A stretch of 41,405 nucleotides of DNA from a virus. Location: positions 1 through 41,405 of IMG/VR virus record IMGVR_UViG_3300035210_000044; one strand, given 5' to 3'. A model generated the notes under the pieces. The model was given only the letters and a program-made list of their open reading frames with translations. It searched no databases and was not told the origin of the DNA. Below, in pieces: positions 24,220 through 31,206 of the stretch. Positions within the stretch are counted from its first letter, which is position 1. Each line of letters starts with the position of its first letter. A program made the translations under genes and the position numbers.

Positions 24220-24519
24220 TCACTCCGTCGGTGGTTGATACGGTGGCTTTGGCGGGATCCAGTTCGCCAACATGGTCACCGTGTAGGACTTGCCCTTCTT
24301 GCGGCGCATCGGGATAACGAACTTCTCCGCATCCATCAGCGCGTGTAGGTCTTCCGGCCGGCAGTAGCCGACGCGGGCCGGAACCATGGATTGAACCGCC
24401 AGAAGCTCCTGCGCCTTGGATACGAGCGACTGAACATCATCGACGTGCAAGGTCACCATCTTTCGGTTGCTTTGGCGGGCGTGGCATAACTCGGCCTGAA
24501 TATCGGTCAGGTCTTTCAT
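24220..24519 (-). CDS. Hypothetical protein
   Basis: This 99-aa protein has an N-terminal helical region (TDIQAELCHARQSNRKMVTL), a second helix (QSLVSKAQELLAVQ), then an RPEDLHALMDAEKFVIPMRR segment and a proline-rich end. Its start overlaps the upstream gene by ATGA. No family recognised. Confidence 0.75.
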   Translation of the reverse strand: MKDLTDIQAELCHARQSNRKMVTLHVDDVQSLVSKAQELLAVQSMVPARVGYCRPEDLHALMDAEKFVIPMRRKKGKSYTVTMLANWIPPKPPYQPPTE

Positions 24520-24749
24520 GACCGCGGCCAGTGAACAAGGGTCGGCGCGCGCATCGCTTGCTGAACAAGCGTCTCCTGCATCTGCTCATTCTGTTGGGCA
24601 AGTGTCACGACCAGAAGCTCAAGCATTTCGACGTATTCAACGCGGTTATACCGGTGAAGGTCTAAACCGCGCCGAACAGTGGGATTGGTATTGCCGATCT
24701 GCAAGAGCTGTTCCTTCACCGGACCAAGTCTTTCGTTTGCTGTTTCCAT
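24516..24749 (-). CDS. Hypothetical helical protein
   Basis: This 77-aa product is taken from ATG 24749 because the upstream 30-aa frame ends in a TGATG overlap there; an in-frame GTG at 24758 is also possible. It is charged and helical (METANERLGPVKEQLLQIGN, then YVEMLELLVVTLAQQNEQMQ). No family recognised. Confidence 0.7.
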   Translation of the reverse strand: METANERLGPVKEQLLQIGNTNPTVRRGLDLHRYNRVEYVEMLELLVVTLAQQNEQMQETLVQQAMRAPTLVHWPRS

Positions 24750-24841
24750 CACCACCACCCCATCCAGGTTCCGAAGATAATCGCGGCAATAGCGAGCCCG
24801 GTAAGCGCCAGGTCTTCGCGACGTGCCCGCCGGCTACGCAC
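24749..24841 (-). CDS. Possible 30-aa basic membrane peptide
   Basis: A GTG start at 24841 lies within the last codons of the upstream gene, and the stop overlaps the next ATG (TGATG). The product has a basic N-terminus (RSRRARRED) and one hydrophobic helix (LALTGLAIAAIIFGTW). This coupling and the membrane-protein character favour a real gene, but it is very short and lacks an obvious ribosome site. Confidence 0.5.
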   Translation of the reverse strand: MRSRRARREDLALTGLAIAAIIFGTWMGWW

Positions 24842-25601
24842 GGTCCACCTTCTGCCAGCCCTTATCGATCAGGCTTAGGTAGTGCTCTTGGCGTGCGGCC
24901 GGGAGCGATTTGAAGGATGTGCCGCTGTGATCCATGACGGCGCCGTAAAGCTCGATAGCTTTGTTTAGGCGCTGCTCTGCGGCGATCTGATCATCCGACT
25001 TGATCGGTTTAAAACATTCAGCAATTGCCTGTTTAGCTTTACGTGCACCCGTCAAAGGCACATAAACCGCAACCATTTTTTCACCAGCGTCGAAGTGGGC
25101 GATTATTTCCACTTTGAATCCGAGGCTTGCACCAATCGGGGTAAAAATGCAATGAGTGCCAGCCGGTGGAAGTCCTTCACCATTCCATGCTGGCGATGAT
25201 GGGACGCTGACCTGCCGAAGGCGCGCGCGGCCGGAAAAACCAAGGCGGTGGTGAAAATCAATAACACCAAAGAGATATCCGAAAGCCTCAATATTTTTTC
25301 CAGTTGAGGCGAAATTTTTTATGGAACTGATCAAGCCTTCGTGGCAGGTAATCAAATCGAAGCCTGCCGACGACGCCGAAAGTTGACCATAGTGAGCCAT
25401 AAGAATTGGCGGCCTGAGTACCGATCCGACAGGGAAATCTTTGCGGCCGCCCATCCAGGTCCAAGTGTTGATGCCTGCGGCCGGGCAAATCTGTTCAACC
25501 AGCCCAGCAGTATCTTTTCGGAACCAAGCCGGGAAAAGACCTTCTCCACCCGGGTGGCCCGCTTCTGCGCCTTGTGGCGCTTCATCCCAATCGACATTCA
25601 T
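24834..25601 (-). CDS. Hypothetical phage protein (WDEAPxGAEA type)
   Basis: This 255-aa product uses ATG 25601, with GGAGG seven bases upstream; the frame also opens earlier. Residues 1-40 (NVDWDEAPQGAEAGHP, then FPAWFRKD) and WTWMGGRKDF are typical of a widespread phage hypothetical family. The C-terminal 80 residues are helical with a LSLIDKGW end. The N-terminal and middle regions look like two separate globular parts. Function unknown. Confidence 0.75.
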   Translation of the reverse strand: MNVDWDEAPQGAEAGHPGGEGLFPAWFRKDTAGLVEQICPAAGINTWTWMGGRKDFPVGSVLRPPILMAHYGQLSASSAGFDLITCHEGLISSIKNFASTGKNIEAFGYLFGVIDFHHRLGFSGRARLRQVSVPSSPAWNGEGLPPAGTHCIFTPIGASLGFKVEIIAHFDAGEKMVAVYVPLTGARKAKQAIAECFKPIKSDDQIAAEQRLNKAIELYGAVMDHSGTSFKSLPAARQEHYLSLIDKGWQKVDRA

Positions 25602-25741
25602 ACCGAAACCTCCGCACGCCATACGCCGTTAATTCGAACCGGTGAGCGCAGCCAGACGACTTGGCTCATGTCCCGGAAACCCATGTTCTGCAGCGCCGTG
25701 ATGATCCCGGCTATCTGCCTTTTGATGATTTGCACTTTCAT
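25598..25741 (-). CDS. 47-aa hypothetical protein
   Basis: This small gene starts at ATG 25741, one base after the upstream stop region, and overlaps the next ATG by ATGA. It encodes KVQIIKRQIAGIITALQNMG followed by a strand-rich C-terminus (VVWLRSPVRINGVWRAEVSV). The pattern, helix then strands ending in INGVWRAEVSV, is a plausible small fold. It fills a gap that would otherwise break this compact operon. Confidence 0.7.
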   Translation of the reverse strand: MKVQIIKRQIAGIITALQNMGFRDMSQVVWLRSPVRINGVWRAEVSV

Positions 25742-25742
25742 G

Positions 25743-25979
25743 CTAAGACCTGCTGAAGTTTTGAATCAGGGTCGAAAACCGATTCTGGCGGGCCGCTGCA
25801 ACTTCAGCGATCAGGCCGTCATATTCGGAAATGGTGATCTGCTCGGCGAGATACGGGTACTTCACCAGCCCAGTCGCCTCGGCAAAGCTAATCTCTGCCA
25901 GCTCGGCCTGCTGGGATTGCATCCCGACCTTGAGCAGGAAGTCGAAGTGCTTACGGGCCTCCCCGCTGAACCCGGTCAC
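25743..25979 (-). CDS. Small hypothetical protein
   Basis: This 78-aa helical protein starts at GTG 25979, overlapping the upstream stop (GTGA). It contains EARKHFDFLLKVGMQSQQAE and YDGLIAEVAAARQNRFSTLI. No family recognised. Confidence 0.7.
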   Translation of the reverse strand: MTGFSGEARKHFDFLLKVGMQSQQAELAEISFAEATGLVKYPYLAEQITISEYDGLIAEVAAARQNRFSTLIQNFSRS

Positions 25980-26314
25980 ATCTGCCTCCGTTCCGCTTCA
26001 GCATTGACGGTGTGCATGCAACCAGTCAGCAGGCCTTCGCGAACTTGAGCCGGGGCCAATTCCGAGTGCTTGTAAGCCATGCCGGCGGCGATGTTGTAGG
26101 CGTCCAAAATGTTGTTGGCGTAGCGCTCGGCGTTGTGTTCCTTGATTTCCTTGAGCGGCATGCCCAGATCCCGCATCTCTGCAACATCTTGGGCGTAGTC
26201 GGCGAGCATCACGCAGCGCTGGGCTGCGGTGGCTTTCACGGCGTCGGCTTGGCTGGCCAACAGCGGTGCCGAGCAGGAAGCCAGGCACAGCATCAAAGCG
26301 AGTTTCAATTTCAT
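25976..26314 (-). CDS. Exported protein (signal peptide or lipoprotein)
   Basis: This 112-aa product starts at ATG 26314 with TGGAGA five bases upstream; an in-frame ATG at 26326 lacks a site. The N-terminus (KLKLALMLCLASCSAPLLA) is a secretion signal. LASC at residues 11-14 could be a lipobox, or cleavage may follow LLA at residue 20. The mature part is helical with two Cys residues (RCVMLADYAQDVAEM and LLTGCMH). A secreted protein in an early operon suggests a role in the envelope, such as superinfection exclusion, but this is a guess. Confidence 0.7.
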   Translation of the reverse strand: MKLKLALMLCLASCSAPLLASQADAVKATAAQRCVMLADYAQDVAEMRDLGMPLKEIKEHNAERYANNILDAYNIAAGMAYKHSELAPAQVREGLLTGCMHTVNAEAERRQM

Positions 26315-26519
26315 GTCAGTCTCCATCTGTTGGTGTGGTCACTCCGATGACCGCTCAACCTCGAACGGCCATCAGTAGTGTTGATTTAGCAACACGGGTC
26401 ACATACAAACCTCCCCGTTATCCAGCCTCGGCTCCGTGGTTCATACGATGTCCCCGGTGTGGTTATCTGCCACCCCCGAAGCATCAAGACCATTCCGACC
26501 TTGGCTTCAAACGTCTGAT

Positions 26520-26531
26520 TGTTAAAGAGCG
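26520..26531 (-). promoter_or_regulatory. boxA antitermination element in the leftward leader
   Basis: On the minus strand this reads CGCTCTTTAACA followed by ATCAGAC. It equals the ribosomal RNA boxA (TGCTCTTTAACA) in 11 of 12 bases. boxA RNA binds NusB/NusE and makes RNA polymerase resist termination. It lies in a 278-base untranslated stretch between the first and second leftward genes, about 200 bases upstream of the exported-protein gene. Confidence 0.75.
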
Positions 26532-26557
26532 AGCCGGGCAAAGCCTGGTACTGGCAA

Positions 26558-26575
26558 AGCCCCAGTTAAGGGGCT
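26558..26575 (-). terminator. Weak hairpin terminator after the first leftward gene
   Basis: AGCCCC, a 6-base loop, GGGGCT, then CTTTG on the transcribed strand, 18 bases after the stop of the 65-aa gene. The T-run is only three bases, so readthrough is likely. Its position just before boxA suggests an attenuation point between the first leftward gene and the rest. Confidence 0.45.
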
Positions 26576-26592
26576 GACTTCATCGATACAGC

Positions 26593-26790
26593 CTAGTGAA
26601 GGGAGTGGTCTGGCTCTATTGCGTAGACTTGCACCACCTGTACCCCGTCGCGAATCAAGGCATGCATGAAAGCCTTCGTATTAGGGGTTGAGTTCAATTT
26701 TTTGAATTCATCAGTAAGGGCCTCAATTTTTTCTTGTGCATCCCATGGGTTGATGATGGCTTCAAAACAGGCGACAAATCTTGATCTCAT
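26593..26790 (-). CDS. First leftward gene, hypothetical protein
   Basis: This 65-aa protein is preceded by GGAGC nine bases before ATG 26790 and is the first gene after the leftward promoter. It is helical and charged (NPWDAQEKIEALTDEFKKLN), ending in a strand (VQVVQVYAIEPDHS). In lambda this position holds N, but this protein lacks the Arg-rich motif of N. Function unknown. Confidence 0.7.
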   Translation of the reverse strand: MRSRFVACFEAIINPWDAQEKIEALTDEFKKLNSTPNTKAFMHALIRDGVQVVQVYAIEPDHSLH

Positions 26791-26814
26791 CTCGTCTTGC
26801 TCCGTTGTTCGTTT

Positions 26815-26831
26815 TGCGGCGTATCGCCATC
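26815..26831. promoter_or_regulatory. Operator-like palindrome 1
   Basis: TGCGGCG-TAT-CGCCATC, an imperfect 17-bp palindrome. It lies just downstream of the predicted leftward start (about 26836), so a bound protein would block transcription. The right half (GATGGCG on the other strand) matches the GAYGGYG half-sites of operator 2, 38 bp away centre to centre. Confidence 0.6.
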
Positions 26832-26842
26832 AAGTGAGACGA

Positions 26843-26871
26843 ACTATAGGATGATGGTGAATCGCCGTCAA
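26843..26871 (-). promoter_or_regulatory. Leftward early promoter
   Basis: Minus strand TTGACG (26866-26871), 17-base spacer, TATAGT (26843-26848), close to the sigma-70 consensus. Predicted start near 26836, 46 bases before the first leftward ATG. It overlaps operator 2. Confidence 0.85.
26853..26869. promoter_or_regulatory. Operator-like palindrome 2
   Basis: GATGGTG-AAT-CGCCGTC, a 17-bp palindrome with two transitions between halves (half-site GAYGGYG). It covers the spacer and -35 of the leftward promoter, the usual place for a repressor. The Cro-like protein encoded at 26956 is the obvious candidate binder. Confidence 0.65.
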
Positions 26872-26894
26872 CACCTGATAGCAAATATTTTAAG

Positions 26895-26923
26895 TTGACG
26901 ATGCAAACGCGAGCGGATACATT
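26895..26923 (+). promoter_or_regulatory. Rightward early promoter
   Basis: TTGACG (26895-26900), 17-base spacer, TACATT (26918-26923). Predicted start near 26930, 26 bases before the ATG of the Cro-like gene. It diverges from the leftward promoter, and no copy of the palindrome overlaps it. Confidence 0.78.
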
Positions 26924-26955
26924 CAGCGCAAATCAACGGACACAAGGTTCAGCGC

Positions 26956-27156
26956 ATGAACGTAGGTAAAAGCATCAAGGTTGCCCTAGCGAAGCGCGGC
27001 GTTACGCAGGTCGATATGGCAAAGAAAATGGGCTGCGGCCGGGTCTGGCTGAGCCGCTTGGCGAACAGCCGAAGCGCGTCGATGAACACGGTTGAGGAAC
27101 TGGCCGCAGCTTTCGACATGAAGGTCAGTGAGTTCGTGGCGCTAGGGGAAGACTGA
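26956..27156 (+). CDS. Cro-like helix-turn-helix regulator (XRE family)
   Basis: This 66-aa protein is a single HTH_XRE domain: KSIKVALAKRGVTQVDMAKK, GCGRVWLSRLANSRSA recognition helix region, then NTVEELAAAFDMKVSEFVAL. It has no cleavage domain and is Cro-sized. It is the first gene of the rightward operon, so it probably binds the palindromes at 26815-26869 and shuts down the leftward promoter. It overlaps the next gene by TGATG. No CI-like partner is present. Confidence 0.85.
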   Translation: MNVGKSIKVALAKRGVTQVDMAKKMGCGRVWLSRLANSRSASMNTVEELAAAFDMKVSEFVALGED

Positions 27157-27923
27157 TGAGCAACTGGGTGAAGCTCTCTCGCAAGCTGGCCACCAGCGCG
27201 ATCGCGGCGAAGCCTGAGTACCTTGCTGTTTGGGTTCATCTGCTCATGGCAGCGTCGTACAAGGAAGGGGAAATTCTCGTAGGAAGGCAGGTAGTCAGGT
27301 TATTACCCGGACAATTGGTATTCGGGCGCCATAAATTCTCTGAGAAAACAGGTGTTAGCGAGAATATTGTCCGAAGCGCTCTAAAGGTGCTTGAAAAACT
27401 CCAGCAAATCACCATCAAATCCGAGTCGAAATTCTCAATAATTACAATAACTAAGTGGGATCACTACCAAACTGAAACACCAGCAAAGAACCAGCAAGTA
27501 ACCAGCAGTGCACCAGCAACGCACCACAATAAAGAAGTACAAGAAATACAAGAAGAAGATCAAAAGCATATGTCACCGGACGGAGCCGATGACGGTGTTC
27601 CGGATAGTCCTGAAAGGAAGCCACGAAAAGCAGACGAAACGCCTTACGCCGAGATCATGTCGGCCTATCAGGAAGTTTGCGGTGGTGTGTTTAAGGGCGC
27701 TGAGGTCTTGAGTACAAAACGTAAAACCCATATTCGGAAGTGCTACGAACTTAAGGTCAGGAACGGATTCCCTTTCCGTGACAGAGGCATCGAATTCTGG
27801 AAAACGTATTTTGCTGAGTGCAAGAAAAACGCTCACTGGCGTGGAGAGAACGATCGAGGCTGGAAAGCAGACCTTGAATTTGTAACCCGTGAAGAAAACG
27901 TACTGCGTGTTTTGGGAGTGTGA
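27156..27923 (+). CDS. Replication initiator / organiser (lambda O-like)
   Basis: This 255-aa protein opens with a winged-helix domain (SNWVKLSRKLATSAIAAKPE; LLPGQLVFGRHKFSEKTGVS; NIVRSALKVLEKLQQI). A low-complexity linker (residues 105-150) and a helical C-terminus follow. This is the layout of phage replication organisers that bind the origin with the N-terminal domain and load helicase with the C-terminal part. The DNA of the linker carries 11-bp iterons and AT-rich tracts (27479-27570), so it probably contains the origin, as lambda O does. The DnaB gene follows after three bases. Confidence 0.82.
   Translation: MSNWVKLSRKLATSAIAAKPEYLAVWVHLLMAASYKEGEILVGRQVVRLLPGQLVFGRHKFSEKTGVSENIVRSALKVLEKLQQITIKSESKFSIITITKWDHYQTETPAKNQQVTSSAPATHHNKEVQEIQEEDQKHMSPDGADDGVPDSPERKPRKADETPYAEIMSAYQEVCGGVFKGAEVLSTKRKTHIRKCYELKVRNGFPFRDRGIEFWKTYFAECKKNAHWRGENDRGWKADLEFVTREENVLRVLGV
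27479..27527 (+). repeat. ACCAGCA iterons with 11-bp period (candidate replication origin)
   Basis: ACCAGCA occurs at 27479, 27490, 27501 and 27512, with a partial ACCAC at 27523, exactly 11 bp apart. AT-rich DNA follows immediately (27526-27570) and also precedes (27429-27453). Because 11 is not a multiple of three, the copies lie in three reading frames, so the repeat is kept at the DNA level and not as a protein repeat. The spacing is about one helical turn, good for cooperative binding on one DNA face. Confidence 0.75.
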
Positions 27924-27926
27924 TTT

Positions 27927-29309
27927 GTGAGTGACCAAGCGTATCGAAAAGAGCCCTACAGCCAGGAAGCCGAGCAAGCCGTCTTGGGTGCCATGCTGAT
28001 CAAGCCTGAGCTGATCGACATCCTGTCAGCTGATCTGAAGGAAACCGATTTCTTCTTCGCCGACAACCGCGCCGTGTTCAAGGCGATCATGGCATTGCGT
28101 GGCCGTAACCGGGACATCGACTTCCTGACTGTTGGCGAGTACATCGGCCAGCTGCTTGATGGATCGCCGGCCTTTGCCTACACCGCCGAGCTGCACAAGA
28201 ACACCCCGAGCGCCGCGAATGCCAAGTCCTACGCCCAGACCGTGATCGCCCGGAGCATTGATCGCGCACTGGTCGCCGCCTGCTACACCATCAGCGAGAT
28301 CGTCGACGGTGACGGCAGTGCCGAAGACAAGATCGCCCAGGCACAGGCCGAGGTCAGCGCCATCAACACCGGTTCGGACGCGGCCGAGACCGTCCATATC
28401 AGCAAAGCACTCGGGGCTTACCTCGAAGAGCTTGAGCGTCGTGAAGCGCTTGGCAAGACCATCGACGGCCTGAGCACAGGGATCGATGCGCTAGACGCCA
28501 AGATCGGCGGCTTGAAAAGGTGCGGCTTTTACATCGTTGCCGGCCGTCCGAAGATGGGTAAGACCACCCTAGCGATGAACTGGGCAGACCATCAGGCGGT
28601 TAAGCAGAAAAAGCAGGTATTGGTTTTCAGCCAGGAAATGACCCAGAAACAGCTGATCGACAAGTCTCTGGCCTCGCTTGGCGGGATCCCTCTGAATCTT
28701 CTCAAAGACGGATCAGCGCTGAAGAGTCACCCGAAAGAGCTGGTCGACACCATGGCCGAGCTGAACACTTCAGGGCTGGAGCTCTACGACCGCCGCGGTG
28801 TGACAATCAACCGTATTCGCTCTGTTTCTCGCCGGCACAAGATGAAGCACGGGCTTGATGCAATTTACGTCGATCACATTGGCCTGGTCGATGTAGAAGA
28901 TGCTCGAGCAAGCACTGTGCAACGGATAAGCGAGATCACCCGAGCGCTCAAGCTCTTGGCGATGGAGCTGGATGTGCCGGTGATCGCGCTTTCACAGCTG
29001 AACAGGGAGCTCGAGCGCAGACCGGACAAGCGACCTATCACCTCCGACCTTCGAGACTCCGGAAGCATCGAGCAGGACGCCGACGCGATCTTCTTTGTCT
29101 ACCGCGACGAGGTGTACAACAAGAACACCGAGTTTCGCGGCGTGGCCGAATTCATCTGCAGTGATGCGCGAGACTTCGAGGCCTTTAACCAAAAGGTCAG
29201 GTACCAAGGTAAGTACAGCCTCTTCAGCGACCTGTCCAAGGACTACGAAGAGCCAGAGCCGCAACCAGAGCGCAGCTATTCGGCCAGCTCGCTACTCGAC
29301 GAGATATGA
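27927..29309 (+). CDS. dnaB: Replicative DNA helicase, DnaB-like
   Basis: This 460-aa protein begins at GTG 27927. The N-terminal domain (YSQEAEQAVLGAMLIKPELI) and the RecA-like core are complete. Walker A is GRPKMGKTT (about 206-214), Walker B lies in GLDAIYVDHIGLVD, and the C-terminal LSQLNRELERRPDKRP and SDLRDSGSIEQDAD motifs are typical DnaB. It unwinds DNA at the fork, probably loaded by the preceding protein. A short acidic tail (EEPEPQPERSYSASSLLDEI) follows the core. Confidence 0.95.
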   Translation: MSDQAYRKEPYSQEAEQAVLGAMLIKPELIDILSADLKETDFFFADNRAVFKAIMALRGRNRDIDFLTVGEYIGQLLDGSPAFAYTAELHKNTPSAANAKSYAQTVIARSIDRALVAACYTISEIVDGDGSAEDKIAQAQAEVSAINTGSDAAETVHISKALGAYLEELERREALGKTIDGLSTGIDALDAKIGGLKRCGFYIVAGRPKMGKTTLAMNWADHQAVKQKKQVLVFSQEMTQKQLIDKSLASLGGIPLNLLKDGSALKSHPKELVDTMAELNTSGLELYDRRGVTINRIRSVSRRHKMKHGLDAIYVDHIGLVDVEDARASTVQRISEITRALKLLAMELDVPVIALSQLNRELERRPDKRPITSDLRDSGSIEQDADAIFFVYRDEVYNKNTEFRGVAEFICSDARDFEAFNQKVRYQGKYSLFSDLSKDYEEPEPQPERSYSASSLLDEI

Positions 29310-29311
29310 CC

Positions 29312-29470
29312 ATGAAACCAAGAATTCGACCTAAGAGGCGATCAGGCTTCACCAGCCTATGGTTTGAGTGCCAAGGCTTCATCCCCGGAACGCAGCTCGA
29401 GGGCTGGGGGTATGGATTAACCATCGAGCAGGCTTATGAAAACTGGCTATCCGAGCCAATCCCGTTTTGA
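29312..29470 (+). CDS. 52-aa hypothetical protein
   Basis: This small gene starts two bases after the helicase stop. It encodes a basic N-terminus (KPRIRPKRRSGF), a WFECQGF strand and GYGLTIEQAYENWLSEP. The final G.G.T...AY..WL pattern is shared by many short phage proteins of unknown function. It is supported by position and composition. Confidence 0.65.
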   Translation: MKPRIRPKRRSGFTSLWFECQGFIPGTQLEGWGYGLTIEQAYENWLSEPIPF

Positions 29471-29490
29471 CCAACGAAAGGACCTGTGAA

Positions 29491-30168
29491 ATGACCAGTA
29501 AAACCGAAGAAACCTGCCGCGCCCTGTACGAATGCGTCAGCCGCATCCGGAAGGCAGGCAAGCACCGCAAGTTAACCGCAGAACTCCAAGAGCGTCTTGG
29601 TGAGCACCTGTACCAACTGGAAAACGTAAATAAGTATCTTCAGGCAAGGGTTGAAGATGCAGAGGGTCGCGTTGAAATCTACGGCGACGCGCACCGCTAT
29701 CAGGTCAAGTTGACCCACGAAGCCTGCTGCCGTGAACGCGTGCTCTTCGACGAACTTTTCGAGGCCAATCGCAAGTTGGCCATGGCCGATAGTGATTGTG
29801 CCCGGGCCCAAGAAATCGTCGACCAGCAGAAAGAACGAATCAGCATCCAGAAAGTGCTGATTGCCAACCAGCGCCAGGCCATCGGGCAAATGCACATGCT
29901 CAAGTCCACCATGTCGCGCCAGATCACCGGACTCCTGGAAGAGAACGATGTCCTCAAGATGGCCAACAAGGCATCAGGGGATTTGTTGCGGAGCTTGTCA
30001 AAAACAGGCTACGGCGATGCGTTTTACCGGGTAGCAGAAAAGCTTGGCGTCACTGGTGCTCGACCTGCTTCCCCGATGCAGGTTTTCAAAAGCGAGATCC
30101 TTCCGGCGCTGGATTCGGCGATAAAGGACGCCAATCGCTACCGGTGGATTTGTGACGGGAACGGTTAA
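29491..30168 (+). CDS. Hypothetical coiled-coil protein
   Basis: This 225-aa product starts at ATG 29491 with AAAGGA nine bases upstream; an earlier TTG in frame is not needed. It is mostly helical with a long heptad region (YLQARVEDAEGRVEIYGDAH; AQEIVDQQKERISIQKVLIA). The C-terminus (PASPMQVFKSEILPALDSAI; NRYRWICDGNG) is globular. The final RYRWIRDGNG-like motif occurs in many phage proteins of unknown role. Confidence 0.75.
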   Translation: MTSKTEETCRALYECVSRIRKAGKHRKLTAELQERLGEHLYQLENVNKYLQARVEDAEGRVEIYGDAHRYQVKLTHEACCRERVLFDELFEANRKLAMADSDCARAQEIVDQQKERISIQKVLIANQRQAIGQMHMLKSTMSRQITGLLEENDVLKMANKASGDLLRSLSKTGYGDAFYRVAEKLGVTGARPASPMQVFKSEILPALDSAIKDANRYRWICDGNG

Positions 30169-30248
30169 TTCCTGGAAGAGGCCGGTATTTGTGGCCACTC
30201 GAATCAAAAAGAACAAGCCGACGAAGCCATTGATGCGGAGATACAGCC

Positions 30249-30587
30249 ATGACCTCACAAGAATTTCACCAGATCTTTCCGTCTGACCGCCAGATCGCTT
30301 TTGAACAAAACTGGGCCGAGCGCCACGACGTTCCAGCGGAAACGCTTGCCCAGTACCGGCACGCAACCGCGGAGGGTTATCGCCTGCCAGACCTGGCCAC
30401 GAACTTCCGCACCTTCTGCGCGGCGTTGGAATGGTCAGCAAAAATCGAAGAAGCCAATCCGGTAGTGGTTCATCTGCCGCCGATGAACCCGCAGGCCGGC
30501 CGACTGGTAACGACCCTGGCCAAGTCCATGCACAACACCTACGTTAAAGCGATCGAGGCCGCCGGCGCAAAAGTGGTGATCCAATGA
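30249..30587 (+). CDS. Hypothetical protein
   Basis: This 112-aa protein (EFHQIFPSDRQIAFEQNWAE; YRLPDLATNFRTFCAALEWS) is helical with a Trp-containing centre. The frame overlaps the next gene by ATGA. The FPSDRQxxFEQNWAER start is a common phage pattern of unknown function. Confidence 0.75.
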   Translation: MTSQEFHQIFPSDRQIAFEQNWAERHDVPAETLAQYRHATAEGYRLPDLATNFRTFCAALEWSAKIEEANPVVVHLPPMNPQAGRLVTTLAKSMHNTYVKAIEAAGAKVVIQ

Positions 30588-31051
30588 AGACTTTCGCCGA
30601 AAGGGTAATCGCCGCGCTTGCCCGGCATGAGCGCGCCGCCGCCGAACTGGGCCAGATCAAAAAGGGAATCGTGGCGGAACTCGAGAAATGCCCGATCACG
30701 ATTGAGGCCTACAAAAAATGCTCCGTTGGGACTTTTTCTGATGGCTACACAAGCCAAGAGGACTACAACCGGCTCTGGGAAGAGTCACGCGTTCGGCATC
30801 ACCTTCACCAGGTCCTTCAGTTGACTTGGAACGACGGCGGCGAATATGACCGGGAGCGCAAGCTTGATGCGTGGGAAATACGGGCTGAGCTTGAAGGCAA
30901 TGGTGAGCACGTTGAAGATATCTACCAGTGCCCGCACTGCCTGGCTGCCTGGGCGCTGATTGAGCGCCGAAAGGAAGTTCGCAGCGAATTCGGCATCGCC
31001 AAGCGCGCCTTGCGTGCGCTCGGCAAAACGGCCTTGAAGGTGGCGCCATGA
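30584..31051 (+). CDS. Hypothetical protein with CPHC motif
   Basis: This 155-aa protein is helical and charged. Residues 115-125 contain YQCPHCLAAW, a single CxxC that could bind zinc with the nearby His residues, and RLWEESRVRHHLHQVLQL lies before it. It overlaps both neighbours by ATGA-type junctions. No family recognised. Confidence 0.72.
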   Translation: MKTFAERVIAALARHERAAAELGQIKKGIVAELEKCPITIEAYKKCSVGTFSDGYTSQEDYNRLWEESRVRHHLHQVLQLTWNDGGEYDRERKLDAWEIRAELEGNGEHVEDIYQCPHCLAAWALIERRKEVRSEFGIAKRALRALGKTALKVAP

Positions 31052-31206
31052 GCCTGTTCAGGATGTTCGTTGATTTCACCGATAAGGCATTGCCGCTGAT
31101 CGCCAGCGGCATTGGATACACGATTATCACCGCAGCGCTGCTGACTTCAATCGTCAGCGCCTGCGTGAAGATCGCGGCCTTTTTCATGGGAGTGTGCACG
31201 CCATGA
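31048..31206 (+). CDS. 52-aa membrane protein
   Basis: This small gene overlaps the upstream stop (ATGA) and the next start (ATGA at 31203-31206). It encodes a hydrophobic helix (LPLIASGIGYTIITAALLTS) with a second weakly hydrophobic stretch (ACVKIAAFFMGV). Tight coupling on both sides supports it as real. Function unknown. Confidence 0.72.
   Translation: MSLFRMFVDFTDKALPLIASGIGYTIITAALLTSIVSACVKIAAFFMGVCTP

Noticed and set aside
26266-26577. Plus-strand frame with RCPRCGYLPPP in the leftward leader
   Set aside because: It starts inside a minus-strand gene, lacks a ribosome site and overlaps the boxA leader.
30191-30286. GTG frame of 31 codons (basic peptide) before the 112-aa gene
   Set aside because: It overlaps the next gene by 38 bases, and there is only weak ribosome-site support.
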